Origin: Lonicera japonica
Taxonomy: Eukaryota; Streptophyta; Magnoliopsida; Dipsacales; Caprifoliaceae
Assembly: GCA_021464415.1 (NCBI GenBank)
Contig: CM038471.1
Span: 8,707,386-8,771,385, forward strand
Reading direction: 5' to 3'
Length of the DNA: 64,000 nucleotides
Of the stretch, positions 1-12,916 are shown piece by piece; position 1 is the stretch's first letter, and every line of letters starts with the position of its first letter. Both the position numbers and the translations under genes were made by a program. A model generated the notes under the pieces. It searched no databases. It was not told the DNA's origin and saw only the letters and a program-made list of their open reading frames with translations.

Positions 1-1530
1 TTCCTCTCTCCCCAAAAACCAAGAAAGATACACCGATGAGCTTTTAGGTCATTCTTATATCTCTTGTCGCTGGGAATATTAGCATATATAGGGCATCCGA
101 ACACTCTAAGCTTAGAGTAGTCCACTTATCGTCCCGGCCATACTTCTACCGGACACTTTAATATAAGATTTAGATTTAGTGACCTGTTAGTCAAATAAAC
201 GGCACGATCAACACTTACCACCCAAACTGTTTTAAGCAATGTGGCTTAAAGCTGTAAACATCTCGCCCTTTCCATAATTATGCAGTTCATCTTCCCCATA
301 ACACCATTCTGCTATGAAGTTCTCTTCACGGTATAGTGCCTTGTGATCCCAGTTTTTATGCAAAACTTCTAGAATTCGCCATCCTTATACTCACCCCCAT
401 TGTCACTCTTTAAATAACTTATTTTTTGACCTGATTGATTTTGAACCATAGCCTTCCACTCCATGAATTTTTTGAAAATCTTGAACTTTTTCCCGTAAGT
501 AGTAAATCTAGACTCGACGTGAAAAATCCTAAAAAAAAGTAATAAAGTATTTAAAATCTCCTAAAGAACATACATCTGAAAGACCCTAGATATCAGAGTG
601 AATATAATCAAGGATACCTTTAATTTTGTGTTCAACAGTATCGAACCGAACTTTAGTTTGCTTGCCTATCACGCAATACTTGCAAAAATTGAGATTGCAC
701 TCATGGATCCCTTTCAACAATTTCTGCCAATGAAGTTCTTTCATATCATGCTAACTCATATCACCAAACCTCATATGCCACAATAAAACTCATCACCTTT
801 TGCTTCTCTGGAGACTGTCGTTCCACTTGTTATCTTGTTCCCTTTCAACCTGTAAAGATTGTTCGGTGACTTTGTATCGCACAAAATCCATTGATCCATT
901 CTTCACCTTTATAGTTCCATCTTCGGCTTGAATCACACACACATTTCCATCGAATGTGCCTAAGGAGATCAAATTCTTTTTGAGAACTAGAACATGTTTG
1001 ACATCACTTAGTGTATGGGTCACGCCATCCCACATTTAATCTTCACCGTGCTTATACCTATAACTTTGCACATAGCATCGTTGCCCATAACGATTCTCCC
1101 CATTGCATTCCTTGTAGTTAGCAAACCAAATATGGTTCGAGTACAAGTGATAAAAGCATCCAGAATTCACCCATGACTGCTATCAGCTGAAAAAAACCTA
1201 AGAATCTCGGTATTAACCTCCTGGGTTGTAACTTTCGCAACCTCATTTGATGCGTTTGCCTTCTTACCTCAGATCTGGGTAGCTCTTCTTAATGTGGCTT
1301 ATTTTGTGACACTTAAAGCACTCCTACCTACTTTGTTCTCATGACTGAGACCGATACGTGCCTCTGTTCTAGGCACCCTATGACCTAACAGTCTCCTTCG
1401 TTCATTACCACCCTTGGCAACCAAGCTTTCATTAGTCGAAGTACTTGACTCAATTCCTTCTATTTTCATGTTCATGTGTGATTGGAGTTCTTTGACAAAC
1501 TCATTGAACCTGAGCTTTTTCTTGCCAAAT
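1..1530 (-). pseudogene. Decayed Ty1/copia gag-pol fragment, cut by window edge
   Basis: Read on the minus strand, this stretch keeps the order of a copia polyprotein. Near 1300 is a CCHC zinc-knuckle remnant (CFKCHKISH), preceded by a gag tail. At 1035-793 is the linker before GAG-pre-integrase, with LSDVKHVLVLKKNLISLGT. From about 780 to 400 is an integrase core with the pieces KSDNGGEY and HYTV. At 200-1 is the post-core segment SKLRVFGCPIYANI, followed by a CIFLGF-like end. Many stops and frame changes separate these pieces, so it cannot make a polyprotein. It would continue leftward into reverse transcriptase outside the window. No LTR is visible. The upstream (right) edge is lost in an unrelated repeat block beginning near 1540. 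Confidence 0.85.
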
Positions 1531-1539
1531 ATCATTGTT

Positions 1540-2760
1540 ATTGGCATATTTTGGGGTGGAATTAAGAACAAAACCCTAGTTTTTAATTTTGGTGATAAAA
1601 GAAATGGGAAAGAATTTGGGGGTGGAATTGAGAAGGAAACCCTAATTCTTGGAAATGGGTTTTCATGAATAGGAGTGGAGATGTTGGAGAAGTTAAGGAA
1701 TTGTAATATACACAACGGGACGGGGGTAAAACTTGAGGATAATTGCCCAATATATAAACCAGAACATGGTTTTATGTTTTTTAGGCCTATGATTGTCATC
1801 CCAATGGAGGAAAAACCCCATGATTGTGATCTTTCCAGGTTAGTGTTGTAACTTGTACTTGTTGCTAAAATTTTTATACATAGAATATATATACATTTAT
1901 GATTAATCTCCATGTGAATTATAAACTAAAAGGTCTATTTGTTTTTTTAACCTCTGATTGCTGAACACTGAATGTTGAGTTCTGAATGCTGAATCGAACT
2001 TCTGGAAAATGTGTTTGATTTTGTTTAGCTCTAACTATTGAATAGATGGCATTTCAAAATATGGCAGTTGTTATTATGATATATATCAATAGCTAGTTAA
2101 GGAATAAAAAGAATACGGGTGCAAGTTAAATAAAATTTCATTAAAAGTTAAATCAAGCATTTAGTATAGGAAATTTACATTGAAGTTTATGAAGAGAAGT
2201 AGGCGGTTGCATGTATTTACATTGAAGTTTTTTTTTTAATATTGTGCGCATTATGATTCTAGATGCTTTTTGAATACTCCATTTCGCAAACTAAGGGCCC
2301 AGTTTGTTTATTAACACTTTGTAAGAATATCTCAAGAAATAATTGCGAATTCTTAATTTGGGATGGAAGGAGTATCATTTTAAATGGTAAATTTGTGTCC
2401 ATGTTATTTTAATGAGCTGAACTTTGGTGAAGTATCTACGTGCTTACCATTTTCAAATGGGTTTATGCAAACAAAGCTATTTTTGGGCTGTAGATTTAGG
2501 GAAATTAGTTGATAGTGCATTTTTCTCTTTAATGCCCCAAAGACAAAAAGTTATTACATGCTTGAAGTGAGAGGTTGAATCTTATATATAACATGACAAA
2601 TGATGTAAAATGAGGGGTCTTGTTGTGTATAGAGTCAAACCAAATGAAGAGCCTAGTGCTCGCCTTTTTGGGCAAGAATAATTATATGGCGAAAGCATTA
2701 TTCTCTTTGTCAGGGCATAGCATTGCTTTCAGAAATTGTATTGTATGCTTTTAAAGTTGT
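1540..2760. repeat. Dispersed non-coding repeat block, copy 1
   Basis: No gene was found. The sequence is similar, with small differences, to stretches starting near 3500, 5670, 6140, 7100 and 61,320. Landmarks shared between copies include a segment ending ACCCAATATATAAAC and another beginning TGCATTTTTCTCTTTAATG. Internal runs rich in GCTGAACACTGAATG look like part of an old transposon. The copies at 5.7-7.1 kb carry MITE insertions that are missing here, so this copy shows the uninserted state. Confidence 0.6.
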
Positions 2761-2849
2761 ACATTGCTACGACATATAGATAATTGCTTTGGCAACAATG
2801 CCACCCTTTGGGCAATCCTCAATATAATAGAACATTCTGGTGCGAATTA

Positions 2850-2866
2850 TCATCGTCGTCGTCATC

Positions 2867-2940
<74 letters not shown>

Positions 2941-2954
2941 TATTATTATTATTA
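2850..2954. repeat. (CAT)n / (TAT)n microsatellite
   Basis: About 30 tandem CAT triplets interrupted by a few CGT/CGC units pass into TAT repeats. Every frame is open, giving spurious poly-His, poly-Met or poly-Ser reading frames that are not genes. Confidence 0.95.
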
Positions 2955-2999
2955 GGAAACCAGTAAACCTATAATAAGAGAACACTTGTTTATGACACG

Positions 3000-4160
3000 A
3001 TGGCAATTAAGTCATATATGTTGAGAAGGAAATGATGATGGAAGTTAGTTCATTGAGTAAAGAATTAGATTAAAATAAAAATAACCAAAAAATGTGGGGG
3101 GATAGGCAATAATTTTTCATGAAAATTTAACTCGTAAATGTCAAGGGAGTAAGGAAAGTAATATAGGTATATATATATAGAAAGATTAGTATAAGACTTG
3201 ATCAAAAGATAAGAGTCCCGATTTAGTTGTTTTATACGCAAGGGAAAAAGAACTCGAGGATGGTACTTCAATTATATTTTGTATTGACAATTTTATCCTT
3301 AAAATACATAACAAATCTTTCAAAGATGATAATTTCTCTCATTTTCTTTTTAACTCACAAACACGGAGGAGAGATTGTAACGTTCTCTTCTTTCTTAAAC
3401 TCCCAAACAAAAGAGAGAAAATCATTTTCCTTTCTCTTTCTTTCTCCTCCCTCCGAATTAATACTTTCTTCTTTTATTTTCTCTCCTAAACTCCCAAACA
3501 CAACGGAAGAGTTGTGATATGTATAATGGGAAGTGGGTGAAAGATGAGGAAAATTACCCAATATATAAACTAGTAACAAGCCCTTATATTGATGAAGCCT
3601 ATGATTGTCAACCCAAAAGAAGAAAAGACACCAATTATTTGCAATGGAGATGGAAGCTCCTTGACTAGGATCTTCCCAGGTTAGTGTTGTACTTGCCGCT
3701 AAAACTTTTGTACACACATGTATATGCATTTATGATTAAGCTCCATGTGAACTATACACTAAAGGTTTTGTTTTTTTAGCCTCTGATTGTTAAACACTGA
3801 ACGTTGAGTTTTCAATACTGAATCGAACTTTTGAAAAATGCATGTGTTTGATTTCATTTAGCTCTGAATGTTGAATGGATGGCATTTCACAATCTGACTG
3901 TTATTATTATGATATATAGCAATAGTTAAGGAATAAAAACAATAAGGACGCAAGCGGAATAAAATTTCATTAAAAGGAAATTAAGTACTGAAGTACATGA
4001 AATTTACACCGAAGTTTATGAAGACAACAAGACAGTTGTATTTACACTGAAGTTTTTTTTGAAATATTGTGCGCATATGATTCTACATGCTTTTTGAATA
4101 CTCCATTTCGCAAACTAATGGTCCAGTTTGTCTATTAACACCTTCTAAGGATACATCAAT
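3000..4160. repeat. Dispersed non-coding repeat block, copy 2 (left part)
   Basis: No gene is supported. The part at 3060-3290 is related to 6420-6540 and 7380-7870. The part at 3500-4140 is related to 1680-2320 and 61,380-61,800. Purine/pyrimidine-rich stretches create short open frames only. The block is interrupted at about 4160, relative to copy 1, by roughly 1.5 kb of inserted DNA. Confidence 0.55.
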
Positions 4161-4163
4161 TTT

Positions 4164-4305
4164 AGTGCTTATTTGGTTCGAGTTTTGATTTGTTTTTAGA
4201 ACCCTAAAATGGTAAACTCACAGGTTGATGATGCTCAATTTTCCATTTAAAATTGTCATTTTGGGTTTCAGGAACGAACCAAAACTTGAACCAAACGAGT
4301 GATTA
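4164..4305. mobile_element. Short MITE, PIF/Harbinger-like
   Basis: The two ends are inverted repeats of one another: GTGCTTATTTGGTTCGAG on the left, and on the right a segment whose reverse complement is TCACTCGTTTGGTTCAAG. TTA lies on each side as a 3-bp target duplication. There is no coding sequence. It lies at the junction where repeat block 2 departs from block 1. Confidence 0.55.
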
Positions 4306-5640
4306 AGATGATCAACAATGAAATAAAACTTGCTTACTATGATGTAATTTGGCCCTCAATTAAAAAAGAAACTGGACTTTTAATAGGACATCTCAAGAAA
4401 AATTCAAGAAACAATAGCATACTTCTTGTGATAAATTTTAATATTTGCAAACGCACAAATTGGTTGATAGTATAGCGCACAAGAAATGTCGATTCCACAA
4501 AAACTCAAACAACATGTTTTATAATTATCTTGTTAATCTCTCACTAAACTCTTAATCTAACTAGAAAAGTTTATGGGAATAAAACAAATAGAATAAAACA
4601 AAGCAAAGCTAGTAAACTAAAGTAATGAAACTAAATTAAATCATATTAAGAAAGATACAAAATTAATGAATTAATCGACTAGGGTTTCGGAGTTATATAT
4701 TTAATATCATCTTCTTAAATATTCAGGCGCATAAACTCTACTCTCATCTCACAATAATTTGGTCTCCCGACTATATTATTGGCTAAAAATAAAATCATTC
4801 AAGTTTAATTAATTTATAAGATCCAATTATAATTCTTCTATAGCCAAATTTATATCCGTCAAAATACTCTTAACAAATTATAAGATGAATTCAATAAAAA
4901 AAACTAATGAGAATCCAACTTTATTTTTATTTATAGTCAATTGGCATGAACACATACAACAAAATTAATTAAATATACGCATTCTAACTCTAATACAAAT
5001 TTACGCTAACATAAATAAAATTAAGTAATAAATAAAATAAAACTTACTTAGCATGAAATTAATTTAATAGATAAATCTTCCGATCTTCAAAGCAAAAATA
5101 GAACATAAAAATAAATAAATGGAAGCCCACACACCATGCACGAGCTCCCTTAATTTGCTGCAGCTTCTAAAAATTTATAGTGAAGGTTTGCTTCTTGTGC
5201 TTTTGATTTGATGAGACAAGGCCCACCAATTAAATAAAAATAATTCCATTACGCTTTCTTTACAAATGGGCTTAGCTGGCTATATTTATATTGAACCCAC
5301 TTGAGTGCACTTTGTTGAATTTTTGTCTTATTAAGCTGCTAAATTTAGCGTCATAATTTTGGATTTTAAGATGACTGAATTTAAAAAAATGTTAAATTAT
5401 AATGTTGTAACTCTCGAAATTTTCTTAAAAATGGGCTCAAGAATAGAACAATTTAGAGTTCCGAATAAAAAGTCATGCGTTTAGAAGCATTGAACAACTT
5501 TAGGTTGCATTCACCTACTTTAATTTATCTATTTTTTTCAATCTTTTTCGATTCTTTTATAACACCTGAGAAGTATTAAAAAAATATATATAATTAGTGA
5601 TAATATATGTTCGCTAAAGAATAATTTAACAAGATAAATT
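4306..5640. other. AT-rich non-coding insertion within repeat block 2
   Basis: This stretch is absent from the otherwise similar block at 1.6-2.7 kb. It has no open frame of note and no recognised protein. It is very AT-rich and could be the remains of an old LTR or other transposon. I see no clear termini. Confidence 0.4.
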
Positions 5641-5827
5641 ATAGGAAGTTTTTGGTACATCAATACTCTTAATTTGGGACAGAGGGAATATTATTTTAAA
5701 CGGTAAATCTGTGTCCACATTATTTTGACGAGCTGAACTTTGGTGAATTATCTATGTGCTCACCGTTTTCATATTGGTTTATGTAAACAAAGTTGTTTCC
5801 GGGCCGCGGATTTAAGGAAATTGGTTA

Positions 5828-6132
5828 GGATCCGTTTGATAACAATATGAAAAAGAAAAATAAAAATAGTTGATTTTTATGAGAAGTTGAAAAATAAGTT
5901 GAGACATGTGAGGAGATGTCTTCTTACTTTGTTACTTTTTCCATGAAGAAATTTTCTTTGGTGATTGAGGAACAAAAATTTTCCACAAAAAAATATGAAG
6001 GATGTAAGATATCTACTCTAAAATGAACATGAAATGGAAAGTATCTCATTACAGGACTCATCTTATTTTCTAACTTATTACCCAAATCAAATATTTTTAT
6101 TTTTCTTTTACATGTTATTATTAAACAGAGTT
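5828..6132. mobile_element. MITE family A, copy 1
   Basis: The element is about 305 bp with inverted ends (GGATCCGTTTGATAACAA and the reverse complement of the right end) and is flanked by TTA on both sides. The related sequence near 2505 reads straight through without it, giving a related empty site. A 3-bp TTA duplication and a GGNTCCGTTTGATA terminus fit PIF/Harbinger (Tourist-like) elements. It is non-coding. Confidence 0.75.
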
Positions 6133-6540
6133 TTAATAGTGCATTTTTCTCTTGATTTCCCGAAAGACGGAATGTTACTACATGCTTGAAGTGAGAGGTT
6201 GAATTTTATGTAAAACAAGACAAATGTGGTAAAGTGAAGGGAAATGTGGGGCTTTTGTATTGTATATAGTCAAAGCAAATGAAGATTAAACCAGTGTTCG
6301 CCTTTTCGGTTAATCCTCAATATAATACAACATTCTGCTTGTTTATGATGCGATGTCAATTAAGCCATATACATGTGATGATGGAATTTGGTTCATTGAA
6401 TAAAGTATCATATTAAAATAAATTAATCAAAAATGTGTGGGGATAGACAATAACTTTTAATGAAAATTTAGCTTGTGAATGTTAAGGGAGTAAGGGAAAT
6501 GTAATATAGGAATATTAATTAGTAAAAGACTTGATAAAAA

Positions 6541-6796
6541 CATAAGGGCTTGTTTGGTTAGTATTTATTTTTCTAAATTTTATAAACTCAACTTAAAATT
6601 AACTTTACTTTTATACTTCCCAAAATTTATTCACTTTACTTTCTTTCTCTAAAAAAACTTTTAAAATACCATAACTTTAAATCCAAAAATCAAAATTAGA
6701 TAAAAAATATACATTTGAAACATACTCGTTGAGATCTATAAAATAAGATTTATTGTAACTATTTTTTGAAATTTTTTTATAAGATTTTTTAGTTGG
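6541..6796. other. AT-rich spacer inside a local tandem duplication
   Basis: This lies between two tandem copies of about 0.7 kb (5815-6540 and 6790-7440). It begins GGGCTTGTTTGGTTAGTA, which resembles a MITE end. Part of it resembles 41,700-41,850. There is no coding potential. Confidence 0.4.
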
Positions 6797-6799
6797 TTA

Positions 6800-7093
6800 G
6801 GATCTATTTGATAACAATATAGAAAAGAAAAATAAAAACAGTTGATTTTTGTGAGAAGTTGAAACATGTGAGGAGATGTCTTCTTACTTTGTTACTTTTT
6901 TCATGAAGAAATTTTCTTTGGTGATTGAGGAACAAAAATTTTTCACAAAAAATTATGAAGAATGTAGGATATCTACTCATAAAATGAGCATGAAATAGAA
7001 AGTATGTCATTACAGGACTCATCTTATTTTTTAACTTATTACCCATATCAAATATTTTTATTTTCCATTTACATGTTATTATTAAACAGAGTT
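6800..7093. mobile_element. MITE family A, copy 2
   Basis: This is a tandem-duplicated sister of the copy at 5828. It lies in the same flanking sequence and has the same TTA flanks. It was therefore multiplied by segmental duplication rather than by a separate insertion. Confidence 0.7.
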
Positions 7094-7439
7094 TTAATAG
7101 TGCATTTTTCTCTTTATTATCCGAAAGACAGAATGTTACTACATGCTCGAAGTGAGAGGTTGAATTTTACGTATAACAGGACAAATGTGGTAAAGTGAAG
7201 GGAAATGTGGGACTTTTGTATTGTATATAGTCAAAGCAAATGAAGATTAATCTAGTGTTCGCCTTTTCGGTTAATCCTCAATATAATACAACATTCTGCT
7301 TGTTTATGATGCGATGTCAATTAAGCCATATACATGTGATGATGGAATTTGGTTCATTGAATAAAGTATCATATTAAAATAAATAAATCAAAAATGTGTG
7401 GGGATAGACAATAACTTTTAATGAAAATTTAGTTTGTAA

Positions 7440-7753
7440 GGCTCCGTTTGATAGCAATATAGAAAATAAAAATAAAAATAAAAATAACTAAATTAGGTGA
7501 GAAGATGGAAAATAAGTTAAAGGATGTGGTGAGATTAACTTTTACTTTTTGCCTTTTTCCATGACAAAATTTTCTTTGGGTGATGATGGAGAAATATTTT
7601 TCACAAAATATTAAAAGATGATGGAGGACATACGCTTACAAAAATGAGTATGAGATAGAGAATATCTCACCATATGCCTCAACTTATTTTCCATCTTCTC
7701 ACTCAAATTAGTTGTTTTTATTTTTATTTTCCATGTTACTATCAAACGGAGTC
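7440..7753. mobile_element. MITE family A, copy 3
   Basis: The element is about 314 bp with well-matched inverted ends (GGCTCCGTTTGATAGCAA on the left; the reverse complement of the right end is GACTCCGTTTGATAGTAA) and TAA on both sides. Related empty sites exist near 3130 and 6475, where the flanks run together without it. There is no coding sequence. Confidence 0.8.
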
Positions 7754-7756
7754 TAA

Positions 7757-9384
7757 ATGTCAAGAGAGTAAGAGAAAAGTAATATAGGAATATTAATTAG
7801 TAAAAGACTTGATAAAAACATAAGAGTCCGATTTTATACGAAAGGAGAAAAGAACTTGAGGATAGTACTTCAATTACATTTTGTTGTGGATTGTGATGGA
7901 TAGTCCAGATTTTAATTTGTTGATTTACTAAATTCTCACAAGATGAGAATTTTACTAAATCTCTAAACAAACTATCCACCAACATACTGTTTAAATATAA
8001 GTGTAGGTGTGATTTGTTGTGGTCACTCTAGTTTCTTAATAAATTATGTGTACATATTCAAATGTATTAGGGAAAATACTTAAGTACTAGAAGTAAGTAT
8101 GAATAATTTGCCGTAGGCATGAATAGTGACGCAAGCACAATAAACACGAATAATGCTGGAAGCACGTAAATATAACTTAGATAGTGATTCCAGCTACCAC
8201 CCTCACACATTATTTTTTCTTCTTCTTTTGCGTTCTAAATTAAATTAAATGTAAACAACTAATTAAATTTAAAAACTTAAAACAAATTTTTAACTCGTAG
8301 AGACGAATTTATTTAAATAATAAAAACTTACAAGAATAAATTTGTACGCCATGCATCACACGGATTTTTATACTTGTGTTAAGTAATAACCATACCCTAG
8401 TACTAGCATTCAAATAAAAATAAATAAAATTTGAACAATCAGCCTCCTACAAACATACTACTAAAAAGGTAATTCACACATTGAGGGAGGATGATATGTA
8501 TTAAGAATATTTAACACGCAAGAAAAATATAAAAAATAATTCGCTTTACAAATACATTTTACATAAATAATTTGAGATACAAATACATTTGCCAAAACGA
8601 AAGATTTAGAAATGAAACAAATCAAGTAAATCTACAAAATTGCAGAGTAATTAATTAAGCTTTTTTATTGTTATTCTTAAAAAGAAAAAGGAAAAGTACT
8701 GTTAAACCACTATAATTAATAGTCTTTGGACCTAATAAAATCTATAATTTCAAGATTATTAAATTAATAATTATTAGTTTATCAAGTTACTATTTTGTTT
8801 TTTAAAATATTGTACATTGTATTTAGTTTTTCGGTTTGCTAACTAATTCTATAATCAAGTAAAATTTAAGAATCTACCAATAGACTTACATGTACTCGAA
8901 AGTCACAAGTATATTTAAATGTACTCAAAAGTTACAGTAACACAACTCACCATACATCTAATGAAATTAACTATGACACATGAAATGCATAAAGCATAAG
9001 TTATTTGGAAATTATTAATTTATATATTATATAAGATATATTACATAAGACCTGTATAAGTTTTCATAATGTATTACCCTATAAATTTAGAGAATTATTA
9101 ATTTCGAACATTATCTTAAGCCGGGACTGGCAAAAAAATATTATTTAATGATATTATTAATTAATCGGGTATTAAATTATTGAGATTCTATAGTACCTAA
9201 GTAAATGAAAGAAAATAAAAAAGGGGAAATCGCGAGACAAAATAAAAATGTTGTAAGAGATGGAAGGAAGCATTAAATGTAGCTAACAAAAGAAATTAAA
9301 GAGAGCTAGTAAAGGTTATAATAATCTTCATCATCATTCATCACCATATTTTATTCTTCGGCTTCATATGCTTAATCATTCGCT
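7757..9384. other. AT-rich spacer 3' of the TNL gene
   Basis: No gene was found. 7757-7880 continues the dispersed repeat block. The rest is low-complexity A/T-rich sequence that includes the 3' flank of the TNL gene. No transposon ends were recognised. Confidence 0.5.
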
Positions 9385-10053
9385 TCATCTAGTTCTTCTC
9401 ATTCTTCTTCTCTGCTGCTTCCTGGCTTTTATCATAAACTTCATCCCCTCTGGCATAGGTGAATAATAATCATTATCATCATCATCAACATCATCAACAT
9501 TAATATCATTATCATCATCATTGTCATCATCCTTCTCCTTGAATACTAGACGTACCCCCCACTTTTTCACCACCACGTCTGGGCTTAACGATCTAATATC
9601 TACCTCAATTTCACCACGCTCCTTCCAACGGCAGTAAATGCACTCGTGACTAATGAAAAGATGTCGGGAGCCCATAATCGTATGCTCCAGGCCAGTAATG
9701 TTGTCTGTATCCCTGAGGTAAATCTCTCTTTCGTGTATTGAGTGGTCATGACCAGGCTCCATGAACGATAACACCACTCCGGCATCCGTAATCCGGCCGT
9801 CGTGTCGCAGGCCCGACCAGTGTAAATCTCTACGATGGCTGTCTTCATTATCCCAGCATGGGTAGTTACATGATTTGACTTTATTTACCACTTCCAAAAT
9901 GACAAAAAAGCTATACCACTTGATTTTAGTATTCTGAGGAAACTTCAACAATAATGGATCCCCTGTAAAAGTGTGATCGCAAAACCACTCTGGAATAACT
10001 CTACCCGGAAGTATAATGTTTCCAGGGATATTATTAGAGTGATCCAACTTTCT
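9385..10053 (-). CDS. TNL exon 5 (C-JID / post-LRR domain and charged tail)
   Basis: It starts after a TTGCAG acceptor. It holds the C-terminal jelly-roll/Ig-like domain known to help TNLs recognise effectors (ILPGRVIPEWF at the start, KKWGVRLVFKE at the end). Then come about 22 residues that are mostly Asp/Asn, encoded by ATC-type triplet repeats, and a basic end (KARKQQRRRMRRTR) that could act as a nuclear localisation signal. The stop is at 9385-9387. Confidence 0.85.
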   Translation of the reverse strand, partial: RKLDHSNNIPGNIILPGRVIPEWFCDHTFTGDPLLLKFPQNTKIKWYSFFVILEVVNKVKSCNYPCWDNEDSHRRDLHWSGLRHDGRITDAGVVLSFMEPGHDHSIHEREIYLRDTDNITGLEHTIMGSRHLFISHECIYCRWKERGEIEVDIRSLSPDVVVKKWGVRLVFKEKDDDNDDDNDINVDDVDDDDNDYYSPMPEGMKFMIKARKQQRRRMRRTR

Positions 10054-12877
10054 CTGCAAGTACCAAGATAATACAGTAAAGCCGTTTAGTTAGTAAAAAC
10101 ACTATTTGCATATACATATTTTTATGCTCTAGAAAGAGTTTCCTTAACTAAATAATGGACTTCCCCTTTGGAGGGGGTAAATGACTGAATTTTTTGATGA
10201 AATTTGGAGGATGATCTCCATGATGACTAAGATAAACTCCACTAAATTCATCAAAAAAATCAACTGAGAAGTGCATGATCTAAATATCTAAAATTTCAAC
10301 GGTCGAAATGCATGTGTATATAGATATATCAATCTTTAGTTCATCCATATTCTGATTGAATTTTTTGATGGAATTTGATGGAATTGATCTGCTCATCATG
10401 GGATCATCCCCACTAAATTTCATAAAAAAATTCAATCATTTACACCCTCAAAAAGAGAAGTCCGTACTTTAGTTAAAAGAATGACGCTTTTTCTGGAACT
10501 TGGCTCATATACACATATATATACGGAAATTTTCAAGTGCAAGACCGGTCCGTGTACGATGAATTTTTTTTGTAAAAAGGCCAGGTTTGTAAGGACCATT
10601 CTGCACCAGAAACGGACTATATATATATATATATTAAATATATACTCACACCAAAAATATATATGTATGCGTTTATATAGAAGTTAATAGAGAACCTCAA
10701 GCCTTCGCTGCAACAACGTACTAGCTACAATCTCATTCTCTCCACAATCGAGCAATTTCCTGCAATTTTGGAACCAAAAATACCCTAGTTTGCACATGGC
10801 AAATCGATCCGCAGAGAGACTCAATGATACACAGTCATTTGCAAACAATCTCCTTATTCCCGACGGAAGCTCTGGCAGCTCTCGAAGCATTTCACAACGA
10901 TTCAACTCAACGTGTGCAAGTTGAGAAAGTTGATTGAGGCTCGGTAGATTTTCAAATTTGTTTCCTCCAAGATGCAACCATTTCAAAGAGAACAATGACC
11001 CAAGACCGCTGGGGCTCTCTAACAAATTGCAATTAGTGAGATCTAGCTTTGTTAACGTAGTTAAACCCCAAATTGGAGGCAACACCAAATTCATCGTGAT
11101 TTTTTGACGTTTGCTGAGTGGAAAGAAAGACTGGAAAACTGAAGTCCGTGATTGAGATGAGCTCTTGCGGCAGGATAAGACCTTGAGATTTTTCAAACGT
11201 TGAATGGAAGGTGGTAGCTCTATTACAGCAGTTCCATCTAAAAGAAGCTTCTCTAGACATTCTAAATTCCCCATCTCCTCTGGTAATTTTTCAACTTTTG
11301 AGCAGCCCGAGAGAACGAGTGATTTTAGAAGTTTCAGTGTCCAAAGGGTACTCGGAAGAATCTCAAGATTTTTGCACCCACGTAAATCTATCAAAACAAG
11401 GTTGCGGATGTAACCAATTGACGAGGGTAGCTCTTTTATAGCGGTTTCTTCCAAATGTAGCTGCAATAACTTGTCCATATTTTCACGGATCTCTGGGAAC
11501 TTTTGAAGTTTGAGGCAGCCAGAAAGATTGAGAACCTCGAGATATTCCCAGTGAATAGCTTTTGGAAGGCTTCTAAGCTTCTCACACCCAGCCATATTTA
11601 AGCAAACAAGCTTTTTGAAAAATCCAATAGACAAGTCAACCTTTACCAAACTTGTACACTCTTGAAGAATCAGTTCCTCAAGATTACAGGCCTCTCCCAA
11701 GTGTGAAATCCCGACTAGGTTTCGCGAATAACTAAGGTCGACATATTTGAGTTTTTCTAGCTTCTTCTTCTTCTGTTATATATGAACAGCAAAAAAAAAA
11801 TTAGTTGGGAGTAAAAAAATTAACAGGTTTTATATTATTTTATTCATTCAAGGTACATAGCCGAATTAACTATAAACCATGCAAATTGGATTTGTTTTTC
11901 TCTTGTAACATGTATTAATTATATCACCATATTCTTTTTATTTTTATTTTTATTTTATGCTTGGTATGTTAATGTAACTTTTTTTTGTTTATCTTTTTTC
12001 ATACTCCTACGGCCTAAAATTAACTAAGAGCTCGGCTCTATCTTTCAAAAAATCATAAATTAAGAAAGTGTGTACCAAAAGACCAAATCTCACAAGAGAT
12101 TTTGAACCATACATATAGGTGTCTGCACCCAAAAAACCTCAAAAAAACAGGATATGGAAATAGATAACCAACACCAATAATAATAATAGAGCAATGTTTT
12201 ATTTTTTAGTATATTATAACGTGATAACATTAGCAGTTAGTACTATGACATGCAGATTCAGTGGTGGGCTGACCAGAGCTATAGCCCACCATAACTTTTT
12301 TGTTGCACTGCTTATAGCCTACTTATTTAACATTTCATCCCATCACACTATCCATGTTCTTTATTAACATGTATAGTGTTTAGAAACTTATTTTTTTCAA
12401 ATTAATATATCACTTTCTGTTTTGAACATCTCAAATTAAAAGTCTTAATCTTTTGTGCCAAACATAATATAAGTATACAAGTCAAAGTAAAAATCCTAAT
12501 TTAAGATAAAAAGTATCGGCCTTAGTCTAGTATATCACTTGTGCCCGCTTTAAAGTTATATATGTATTAATTTATATATAATATTTTGCCCAAAACTTAT
12601 AAAGTTATACTCTGACTTTAAAAGTTTTAAAATATAATATTTTTTTTTATAATATGACAAAGTCGATATATTTATATACAACCAAACTCCAGAAAGAGTT
12701 TCATTCATTTAACTAAAGAACGAACTTCTCTTTTTGAGGGGGAAAATGGTTGAGATTTTAGATGAATTTTGGTGGGGCGATCTCCATGATGAATACATTA
12801 ATTCTACCAAATTTCATAAGAAAATTCAACTGGGAAGTGGGTGATCAAAAAATCTAAATTTTAAACTGCCAGAAATT

Positions 12878-12916
<39 letters not shown>

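Noticed and set aside
2764..3006. Open frames rich in His, Met or Ser
   Set aside because: All come from the (CAT)n microsatellite read in different frames on both strands.
9600..9848. Alternative minus-strand frame inside TNL exon 5
   Set aside because: It is a shadow of the C-JID coding frame with no recognisable content.
11204..11441. Plus-strand frames over the LRR exon
   Set aside because: Antisense shadows of the LRR coding sequence.
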